Positions 24,505 to 32,295 of a stretch of 32,295 nt of DNA are shown here, piece after piece. The stretch is from contig NZ_JADKCX010000100.1 of the NCBI RefSeq assembly GCF_016718685.1, positions 1 to 32,295 of the forward strand, in the 5' to 3' direction. Position 1 is the first letter of the stretch; the number at the start of each line of letters is the position of its first letter. The position numbers and the translations under genes were made by a program. The notes beneath the pieces were generated by a model that was given only the letters and a program-made list of their open reading frames with translations, had not been told where the DNA came from and searched no databases. Origin of the DNA: Haliscomenobacter sp. GTDB lineage: Bacteria > Bacteroidota > Bacteroidia > Chitinophagales > Saprospiraceae.

Positions 24505-25099
24505 TTACACTCTGGGTGATTGGGATCGGCGAGGAAAGTAGAAGCGCAAACTCAAAACGGGGGTAGATTGTATGCGCAACTGATTGGAACTATCTTTCGA
24601 TTCCTGGACGCTGCTGCGGTAATGGTAGGTTTGGTAAGTGAACCCGCCAAAACCCGCTTCAAATGCGAATCTTGGGCTAAAGAAATAACTGATCGCGGGG
24701 GTTGCTTGTACAACCAAAAATGTCTGTCGACCATCGTAGCGATGAACATCAAATTGAGCTTGTGCCTGGAGGTGTACAATGGCATAAAACCCGGATTTTA
24801 GGTCGAAATACCTTCGAATAAAAGGACCAACGCCGAGTCGATAATAGTATCGATTGGGGGATGTAGCTTCTTCATATTGAAAAGGGATGCTTAAACCAAT
24901 ACTCCATTTTGGGGAGAGCATGATCCCGAATTCAATGGAGGATACTTTTAAAACTGTTTTGAAGTTGTGGGTAGGTTTCAAAGGAAAATTGACCAGCCAA
25001 ATGAAGCTGACCAGCTTGAACCTGAGCGTTCAGTGCAGGGATAAAATAGCCGAAAAGTACAAGCAGGAGAAATAAGCGCCAAGGCGGTGCTTCGTGCAT
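24505..25099 (-). CDS. Outer membrane beta-barrel protein (one frameshift)
   Basis: About 198 residues. The first piece starts at 25099 with a signal peptide (MHEAPPWRLFLLLVLFGYFIPALNAQ); the second continues to 24505 in another frame. Removing one T from the TTT run near 24982 joins them as HLAGQFSLKPTHNFKTVLKV. The second piece has barrel strands (SIEFGIMLSPKWSIGLSIPF, YYYRLGVGPFIRRYF, PAISYFFSPRFAFEAGFGG) and ends in an unusual basic tail RRSQSPRV. Strand motifs such as ISYFFSPRFA recall IYFLSPRFGVSGYFGG in the next gene, so the two look like paralogues in one operon. No function can be assigned. A long palindromic structure lies just upstream of the start. Confidence 0.75.
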
Positions 25100-25141
25100 T
25101 GCCCTGAGGTGCTGAGTTGGATTGAGTAACATAGGTCTGAG

Positions 25142-25195
25142 CTTGAAAGGTGTGAATACCCCGCGCGGGGTAAAGTAAAATCACTTTCTTTCAAG
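25142..25195. promoter_or_regulatory. Nested palindrome upstream of the beta-barrel operon
   Basis: A perfect 16-bp palindrome TACCCCGCGCGGGGTA (25157-25172) sits inside a wider inverted repeat: CTTGAAAG (25142-25149) with CTTTCAAG (25188-25195), and GTGA/TCAC between them. It lies between the stop of the gene at 25280 and the start at 25099. No T-run follows, so an operator or leader structure is more likely than a terminator. Confidence 0.55.
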
Positions 25196-25279
25196 ACGAG
25201 TTTAGCAATACAATTGCGGCCTGATAAAATGCTAATATTTTGTTAAATTCAATGCGTTTACGCTGCTCGGAACCCTCTA

Positions 25280-27081
25280 TCAATCAAACGAATAAATTTC
25301 CTTGATTCCAGCCAATGCCACCTCAGCCTTTGACAATTCCGCATCGAAACATTGCCGATTCACAACTGCACCTTCAGGAAGGTTTTGGTAATAAACGATT
25401 GCGTCCGATAAATTGCCAATAAAGGATCGGAAGTAGTTTCTAATTTTTCTATCCTCCAGTTCAGCGAATTTGCTGATCAATTGTTCCTTTAAATAATTGA
25501 GGTACAATTTCAGTTCTGCAATAAACATATGGGGGCGGGTTGGATTGCTGACAAGGTCAGCCCGGCCATAAATGTGATCCACCATGGTTTTTAAGGACAC
25601 TATAGCCGAAAAATTGGCAATATTTGGGCCAGGGCAAATGTTCACCGCTTGATGTTTTTCCAGAAAAGTAACCCCGTGTGCTAAAGCCGCAGAATTGCTT
25701 AAGCCGATACACAAACATTCTTTCTCCAGAATTGCGGATTTTTGCTTTTCGAATTCGGCTTCGGCCAGCTGTAAGCTGCTTATTTGCGCTAATTTTAGTT
25801 TCTGGTATTTACGAGAGGCGGTACAAATGGGTTCTTGGGTAAATTCGGTATTAAAACTTAACAGTTTTTCGGTACAAGGGCTTCCCGGTTTTCCTTTGAC
25901 AATCCGAGTTTGCTTCTCGATGTCTGCGGTTGTTCCTTTCAAATAATGAAACCGAACACCTAGTGGGGAACTGTTGCTCAACACCAAATCTTGCTCGGTG
26001 GCCTGACTCAGCAAGGCCAAGGTATGTTCATCCACGGTAGTTGCTTCTGGAACCAACAAAAATGGGGTTCCCCATCCCGTACTTGCCACATCATAATGAG
26101 TGCGTAAAAAAGTATCTTCCTCAAAGGTGCCAATACCGCCTTGAACCGTGATGTCTACCGCTGGACTTTGACTGAGTTCCCTGCCCAACTTTTGATTGAT
26201 GGCTGTTTTGTAGAGCTCAAAAATGCCCTCGATCAGTTCCTGGCGTTTGGATTTGAATTCTTCCAGGATTGGCCCCAATAAAAAACCATCGCTGGCAAAG
26301 GCATGTCCCCCGCAGTTCAGACCCGATTCAATTCTAAATTCACTCACCCAAATCCCTTTTTTGCTAAAAAATTTGCCTTGAATTAAGGCGGAGCGGTAAT
26401 CGCTTACTTTGATCACTATTTTCTTGCGAAACTGCATATTTTCATCCGGATCAAAAGCATCAACCTGTTCCAGGTAGGTGTATAACCGGGGATTCATCCC
26501 TGCCGAAAAAACAATCGAAGAATGATCAAGATCGCTATTGATGTAGCCGCGTAAGGCGGTCACTGCATCTGAACCATTGGGGATGATCTGCCCCTGTTTG
26601 TCCCAGTTGTCGCGGTCAACCTTGGTCATGATGTTGACCTGAATACTGCCGGTACCAATTGTGTTCTCAAATAACGCTGAACCTCCAGACGCTCCTCCTC
26701 ATTGGTACATTGGAGCATCTCCAGGTAGCTTTTTTTTAAGGGACTATCTTCAGGAAGCATCTCAAAATATTGCACAATTTCATTCCCCTCCACAAACTCC
26801 TCGGATCTGATTTTTTGCATTTGTGCGGTAACAATCGCGTTCATCAGATCCAAATAAGCTGTAATTCTTTTGGCGCGGTAGTCCGGTTCTACGGTGGTAA
26901 TGGGCTCATAATGTCTATCCGTCGTATGGCAATAATGCTTGCGCATGATTTCAATCAAGTGATCTTCCATGATGGACACCACCGATGAAATCCCAAATCG
27001 AGCTACCTTGATCGGAGAGTCAATGGTATAAGAAAGCCCCATCACTGGAATATGGAAGGTATGCGCTGTTCTTTGAGTCAT
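25280..27081 (-). CDS. Nitronate-monooxygenase-like TIM-barrel protein with long C-terminal extension (one frameshift)
   Basis: About 600 residues after joining pieces 26626-27081 and 25280-26629. One missing base near 26680 joins them as EVQALFENTIGTGSIQVNIMTKVDRDN. Several motifs run in the order expected of FMN-dependent nitronate monooxygenases: HIPVMGLSYTIDSPIKVARFGISSVVSI at the N-terminus, CGGHAF (the family's GGH, whose His is the catalytic base), VDITVQGGIG (phosphate-binding GGI) and GWGTPFLLVPEAT (like GTxFLxxxEA). The family is usually 320-360 residues; here about 250 more follow, including Cys residues in GSPCTEK, PICTAS, KECLCIG and NICPGPN. It may be a nitronate monooxygenase/enoyl-reductase relative with an extra metal or Fe-S region. 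This is motif matching by eye, so it is moderate at best. Its neighbour upstream is another FMN enzyme. Confidence 0.6.
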
Positions 27082-27248
27082 TGTGAATTTTTTAGCTACA
27101 ATACGAAGCTGTTCAAGTGTATTTGGTGGAATAATCAGGAAAGGGGAAGTTGTAACATTATGCCTTCATTTAATAGCAACTTCCAAAGGTAAGTTTCCAC
27201 CTACTGCCAGCAGATGACTTTTGACATCGTCTAAGGTGAGATTTTATA

Positions 27249-28319
27249 TTATAAAAATTTATAGTCCGTATACCCCCGTTCATCCCCGCCATAAAACGTA
27301 CTCCGATCCGGTACTGCCAGCTTGATTTCGTGGGTAAAACGCTCCACCAAATCCGGATTGGCGATGAACAATTGGCCAAAGGCAATCAAATCCGCCTGGC
27401 CGGATTCGATCAGGAAGTTCCCCCTGGCCTGATTGATGCCCCCATTGGTGATCAAAGTACCCTGATATAGCGGGCGAAAATGCCCGGATACATCGTAGAT
27501 GAAATTAGGATTGGGATGCTCTTTGGCAAAAGCTTCCATTACCGAAAGGTAGGCCAGATTGAGGCCATTCAGTTTTTCAACCAGATGGCCATACAATGCA
27601 GGAGGATTGGAATCCAAAACACTGTTGTACACATTGCTGGGGGCGATCCGAATGCCGACGCGTTGAGAGTCCCATACGCTACACAGTGCATCCAATACTT
27701 CCAGCACAAAGCGCGTCCGGTTTTCGATGCTGCCACCGTATTCATCCTGGCGTTGGTTGGCCGCATCACTCAGGAATTGATTGGGCAGGTAACCAAAGGC
27801 GGCGTGTAGTTCAACTCCATCAAAACCCGCTATTTTAGCCTGCTCAGCAGCTTGACGGTATTCTTCGATGATGGTTTGAATTTCGGCGATGCTCAACTCC
27901 CTGGGAGTAACATATTCCTTGAACCCATTGGCGGTGAAAGCCTTTCCTTCCGCCTTGATAGGGGAGGGCCCCACGGGTTGTTCGCCGCCGATGTTATCGG
28001 GGTGGGCTACGCGGCCAGCATGCCAGAGCTGCAGGAAGATTTTACCGCCTTGTTCATGTACTGCTGCGGTTACTTGCTTCCAGCCTTCTGCTTGTGCTGA
28101 AGAAAAAATGCCTGGGGTAAAAGGGCCACCCATGCCATAGTTGTTGATGTTGGTGGATTCTGCTACAATCAATCCGGCGCTAGCTCTTTGGGTATAATAC
28201 AAGACATTGAGTGCATTGGGCACACTATCGGGAGTGCGACTGCGCGTCATCGGCGCCATCACTACGCGGTTTTTCAGTTCCAAATTCCCTAAGGTGTAGG
28301 GCGTCAATAAAGGTTGCAT
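27249..28319 (-). CDS. Old Yellow Enzyme family alkene reductase
   Basis: 356 residues from the ATG at 28319; an extra 9 residues upstream (MFERSYFEH) do not fit the family start. Standard motifs run through the TIM barrel: NRVVMAPMTRSR (Thr25, FMN side), FLQLWHAGRVAHP, VELHAAFGYLPNQFLSDAANQR, DEYGGSIENRTRFVLEV, VGIRIAPS and LIAFGQLFIANPDLVERF. These enzymes use NAD(P)H and FMN to reduce activated C=C bonds, nitro compounds and quinone-like electrophiles. The usual pair of substrate-binding residues (His-x-x-Asn/His) is His172 and Phe175 here, so the second ligand is lost, while the proton donor Tyr177 remains. It lies 168 bp upstream of the nitronate-monooxygenase-like gene on the same strand; a shared detoxification role is possible but only inferred. 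Confidence 0.92.
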   Translation of the reverse strand: MQPLLTPYTLGNLELKNRVVMAPMTRSRTPDSVPNALNVLYYTQRASAGLIVAESTNINNYGMGGPFTPGIFSSAQAEGWKQVTAAVHEQGGKIFLQLWHAGRVAHPDNIGGEQPVGPSPIKAEGKAFTANGFKEYVTPRELSIAEIQTIIEEYRQAAEQAKIAGFDGVELHAAFGYLPNQFLSDAANQRQDEYGGSIENRTRFVLEVLDALCSVWDSQRVGIRIAPSNVYNSVLDSNPPALYGHLVEKLNGLNLAYLSVMEAFAKEHPNPNFIYDVSGHFRPLYQGTLITNGGINQARGNFLIESGQADLIAFGQLFIANPDLVERFTHEIKLAVPDRSTFYGGDERGYTDYKFL

Positions 28320-28371
28320 ATGCTCAAAATAAGAGCGTTCGAACAAAAAACAATCAAGCTTTGAAAAAGAT

Positions 28372-28414
28372 CAAAAATAAAAGGGTGCAAAAGTGAGGAT
28401 TCACCTTTGCACCC
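28372..28414 (-). terminator. Terminator of the ThuA/dehydrogenase gene
   Basis: GGGTGCAAA (28383-28391) pairs with TTTGCACCC (28406-28414), with GTGA/TCAC continuing the stem inside. On the minus strand it is followed by a T-rich tract (28382-28373). It begins 28 bp after the stop at 28442. Confidence 0.75.
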
Positions 28415-28441
28415 ATGTAAGAGCTGATTATTTATTCGAGT

Positions 28442-31400
28442 CTATTGTTGTTTCTCTCCATCAAACGAAAAGCCTGAGGCGATGAGTTTGATTTGCGTCA
28501 CCTTACCCTGCGCATCGCGCACAAAATGTATAGTAGCTTGTCCTGCCGCATCAAACTTGTCCGGTTCTGCCAAGGGAGTTACTTCACCCGCCTGGTCTCC
28601 CGCAGCGACGATGAGTTTACCTTCCTTGACACTCACCTCAATGGTTTCAAAAGGCAAGCCCGTCATTTTGTATTTTCCGGCGTATTGATCCAGCTTGTTT
28701 CCTGCCGCAGGCGGCGGTGGAGTATTCGTCGTGGCTGCTGTCTTGGGCGTTATATCCGCATTGTACATCAAGCCAGAGATCACAAATAGCCCTCGACCCG
28801 CTTCGGCTTTATCGTTTTTGGCGATGTAATAAATGTCATGTACGCCCGTAGTCGGTTTGATGGCGACCAGTGCTGGTGGGGGTGGGGTAAAGCCGGCACT
28901 TGGAGCACTGGTTTCAATCCTGCTCGTACTTCCAATTAAGGTTCCGGTAGGGCTGTCCAAACGGATTTCGATGATTCCACCCGCAGCGTTCATTTGAGCA
29001 GGTGCCGAAACGCGTAGCCCAATTTCTGCTACACCCGTCAGGTCAACTTGTTTAAAACCAATATGACTGTCATTACCACCAGCAATGGCCATATGATTGG
29101 CTCCAAATTTCATTTTGTTAAAATCCACGAGGTAGTCTATCTCAGACATGTCCACATTTGGGTTGCGCAGTACGTAAGTCTGCTCCGAGCTCAGGGATGG
29201 CAAACCTTTTACCCCACGGTCTTTGTACGCCGCACGCAGCAGGTAAACGCCCACTCCTTTATCGCCGCGCGATGGAACGGTAGTCGTAAAAGTACCTTCT
29301 GCGGGCAAACTCATCTCCACCGCAGAAGCATCTTCGTGGCGCAGGATGTAGCGTACAATCACTTCCGAATCGTCTTTGCTCAGGGCAGGGTGGGCGGCCA
29401 TGGCGGTTTGTCCCCAAATGCCGCTGCTGCCATTGATGACGCGTCCGGCCAACAGTGCTGCAGCATCGGCCTGGCCACGGTAACGCAAAGCGATGTCGCG
29501 GAAACTTGGGCCGATTGATTTTTCAGCGGCTTTGTGGCAGGCCTTGCAGTCGGTGCCATCAATCAGTTTGATCGCACGGGCAAAACGGCTGTTCTGGTCG
29601 GCGCTGCGGTGCCCTTGTGCGATGGCAATTTTATCGTAACCTTCGGGCAGATAATCGATGCTTACCGCCACCTCGCTTGGGTCGATTTTGCCATTGGCAA
29701 TACTGCCGTCTTCTTTATCGGTAACGGCAACTTTGTATGCAATGTCCTTATTGGGGAAAAAGAAGGTTTTGTTGCCTTTGGTCAAGGTAAAGTCGAGTTT
29801 GGGTGGTTCGTTGCCCACGATCAGCTCTACCGAGCGGGTCGCACTTTCTCCTTTGCCGTCTTTTACGGTCAAGGTGGCGGTATATACCCCGGCAGTTTTG
29901 AGGGTCAATTTTGGATTGGGTTCTTTGAACATCAAGGGCGTGCCTCCACCGGCTTTGAGGGCCACTTTCCATTCGTAGCTCAGCGGGTCGCTGTCGTAAT
30001 CTTTGGTGCCAGCGGATGACAATTGCACGGTCAGTGGTTTGGCTCCCGAAGGTTTGTCAGCAGCCACCTCGATGACGGGCTTGCGGTTGCCTCCATTGTA
30101 TTCGATGCGGATCAGGCGGGCATCGTCGTTGCCCTGGAACCAACCCGTGCCGTATTCGAGCATGTACAGATCGCCGTCGGAATTGAATTCCATGTCGATC
30201 GGGTTGCTGAATTTATGGCTGGGCATAAAGCGCTCCATCGACACAAAATTGCCTTCTTTGTCCATCGTCACGGCCATGATCCAGCCGCGCATCCACTCGT
30301 ATTCCAGGAATTTCCCGTCGTAATAATCCGGAAAAGCACGTTTGGCATTTTTAAAATCACTGGCGTAATACACGGGGCCAGCCATGGCGTTGCGGCCACC
30401 TGTGCCTACGAGTGGGAAGTCTTTGGACTCGGCATAAGGATACCACACAAAAGCCTTTTGAGCGGGGGGCAAGATATTCAACCCAGTATTGTTCGGCGAT
30501 TTGTTGATCGGTGCATTGACGTCGTACACGGCGCCCGATTTTTTGGCCTCAAAATCGTAGTAGGTATAGGCTTTATTGTCGCCAATGAAATAAGGCCAAC
30601 CGAAGTTACCCGCTTTGCGCGCCTGACCAACTTCGTCAAAACCTTCGGGTCCACGGCCTTCCATCGGTTTGTTGCCGTCAGGGCCAACGTCGCCCCAGTA
30701 CACAAATCCGGTTTTTTGGTCAATCGAAATGCGGTAAGGGTTGCGGTGTCCCATGGTGTAAATTTCCGGGCGGGTTTTGGCCGTTCCTGGAGGGAACAAG
30801 TTGCCTTCTGGAATGGTGTAAGTTCCATCGGGTTGTGGCTTGATGCGGATGATTTTGCCCCGCAAGTCGTTGGTATTACCCGAAGATTTCTGAGCATCCC
30901 AGGGGCCACGTCCGGGGCGTTCATCGATGGGGTTCATGCCATCTGAACCATGTGGATTGGTATTGTCGCCCGTAGACAAATAGAGGTTGCCTTTGGCATC
31001 GAAAGCAATGGAGCCTCCGGTGTGGCAACACTGGTCGCGTTGTACGGGAATTTCGAGCAACACTTTTTTGGAATCCAGTACCAACTCTTCTCCCCGCAAT
31101 TCGTAGCGGGTGAGGATGTTTTTGGCTTCGGCTCCAGGAGGCGAGTAGTACAAGTAAATCCAATTGTTTTGGGCAAAATTGGGGTCTTTGGCCAAACCCA
31201 ACAATCCATCTTCTGCTTCGGCCTGGTTGCCTTTGGCATCGGGCAGGTACTTGGTACTGACCGGAATGGTGGCAATGGTTTTGGACTTGCCTACTTTGGG
31301 GTCGAACAGTTTGACTGCACCACGGCGCTGGATGAACAATACGCGGTTGTTGTCCAGCATGGTGAGCTCAACCGGTTCTTCCAGTTTTTCTTCTAAAACC

Positions 31401-32211
31401 ACTTTGGTGAAGCGGTTTTCTTCGGGCATCACTTTTGACTTTGCCTTGGAATAATCCAATGGTTTATTGCCCATGGCGTACTTCAAACCCTCGCCGAGGT
31501 GGCGCAGGAAGAGGTCTTCGGAAAAACTTTCATTGGTATGGCCCATCGCGGTGTAAAATGCCCGGCCTCCGTCGTAATCGTGGTACCAACTCATGGGGTG
31601 TTTGGGTACGCCCATTTTGGCTCCGAAGTAAGATTTTTCGTCAATGCTGACCAGGATCTTGGCATTGGGATTGATGTCGCGGAAATCGTAAAACTCATCG
31701 GTACGTTCCCAGGGATCGGGCAGGAAGGAGGTAGAAGGATGTGTTTTGTCTTCAATGTGGAAAATCCCTTTTGTACATTGCTGGGCGTGCTGGGGTGACT
31801 GGTAAAATACCCCCCTGCCAACTTGCCGTACCAGGGCCAATCGTATTCGGTATCGGTAGCCGAGTGGATACCCACGTACCCGCCTCCGGATTGAATGTAG
31901 CGTTCAAAAGCATTTTGCTGTAAAGCGTCAAATACGTTTCCCGTAGTACACAGAAAAATGACTGCGGCGTATTGCTTCAGGTTTGCTTCGGTGAATTTTG
32001 CAGCATTTTCGGTCGTGTCGACAGCGAAGCCCTGGCTTTGTCCCATCTTGATGAGGGCAATTTTGCCGGGTTCAATGGAAGTGTGGCGGAAGCCCGCCGT
32101 TTTGCTGAACACCAGAATTCGTGGTGTTTGTGCCTGGATAAATCCTCCAAACAACAGTAGTGTAAGCAGTACAGTGGTCCGTTGCAGGAGGGACTGAAAA
32201 ATTGGGTGCAT
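28442..32211 (-). CDS. Secreted ThuA / PQQ-type sugar dehydrogenase / PKD / cytochrome c multidomain protein (one frameshift)
   Basis: About 1,256 residues after repair. Order: signal peptide (1-28, ending FIQAQ); ThuA-like domain (about 29-240: VFSKTAGFRHTSI, YVGIHSATDTEYDWPWY); GSDH/PQQ glucose-sorbosone dehydrogenase beta-propeller (about 270-710: LLGLAKDPNFAQNNWIYLYY, CCHTGGSIAFD, GNLYLSTGDN, MGHRNPYRIS); PKD domain (about 715-805); class I cytochrome c (heme motif CKACH near 890, likely axial Met in WGQTAMAAHP); CBM6-like carbohydrate-binding domain (about 1015-1140); and a C-terminal DUF3471-like lipocalin fold (about 1174-1255). One base is missing near 31765: AAAAGGG would be AAAAGGGG, giving VQKGIFHIEDKTHPS. 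Such proteins oxidise sugars or sugar-like substrates outside the cytoplasm and pass electrons to the fused cytochrome. The substrate is unknown. Confidence 0.85.
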
Positions 32212-32236
32212 GATGTAGAATTTATGGTCTAAAACC

Positions 32237-32259
32237 CATTGTGTGAAAATTACACAATG
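32237..32259. promoter_or_regulatory. 8-bp inverted repeat upstream of the ThuA/dehydrogenase gene
   Basis: CATTGTGT (32237-32244) and ACACAATG (32252-32259) form a perfect inverted repeat around GAAAATT, 26-48 bp upstream of the start at 32211. Read on the minus strand it contains TAATTTTC, a near match to the -7 box TAnnTTTG. It could be an operator overlapping the promoter. Confidence 0.45.
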
Positions 32260-32295
32260 ATAAGGAAGGCGGAGGGTTTTTACAAATCTCTGACA

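Overview
The window looks like chromosomal DNA from a Bacteroidota bacterium, most likely the Saprospiria (Haliscomenobacter-like; my guess from gene style, not a database match). The signs are a type IX secretion (T9SS) C-terminal sorting domain, SprB/HYR/MopE-type giant surface protein modules, three LytTR response regulators with LytS-type kinases, a carboxypeptidase-regulatory-domain/TonB-type outer membrane receptor, and promoter-like TAnnTTTG boxes in place of E. coli -10 boxes. No rRNA, tRNA, CRISPR array or insertion sequence was recognised.

Layout. (1) 258-11803, minus strand: remains of one giant (about 3,850 codons) secreted, calcium/metal-binding repeat protein. In transcription order it has a signal peptide, Ig/PKD-like modules, a SprB-like repeat, about twelve MopE-type metal-binding modules, HYR-like modules, a dockerin-like pair, a cohesin-like domain and a T9SS sorting domain. 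The 5' 4.9 kb is open, but 850-5200 is broken by many single-base indels, and 5860-5945 is scrambled. (2) 12000-14917, plus strand: a TPR/HisKA_2 sensor kinase (two frameshifts) overlapping a LytTR regulator, divergent from the giant gene. (3) 14924-16263, minus strand: a small secreted Spy-like protein and a fatty acid hydroxylase/sterol desaturase family membrane enzyme, separated by a perfect 31-bp inverted repeat. (4) 16493-20150: two LytS/LytTR pairs arranged tail to tail. (5) 20325-22970, plus strand: an outer membrane receptor divergent from the second kinase, with a strong terminator. (6) 23233-23790, plus strand: a Uma2-family protein. (7) 23793-32211, all minus strand: in transcription order a ThuA/PQQ-dehydrogenase-like/PKD/cytochrome c multidomain protein, an Old Yellow Enzyme, a nitronate-monooxygenase-like protein with a long Cys-containing C-terminal region, and two small outer membrane beta-barrels.

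At least six loci show single-base frame breaks, several in homopolymers, while the flanking frames remain coding without interior stops where I followed them. The simplest reading is consensus error in a long-read-type assembly, concentrated in the HYR part of the giant gene; true gene decay is the alternative. Functionally the window pairs cell-surface and envelope proteins (giant adhesin-like protein, outer membrane receptor, beta-barrels, secreted sugar oxidoreductase) with several LytTR-type sensory systems. Any direct regulation between them is inference from position only.
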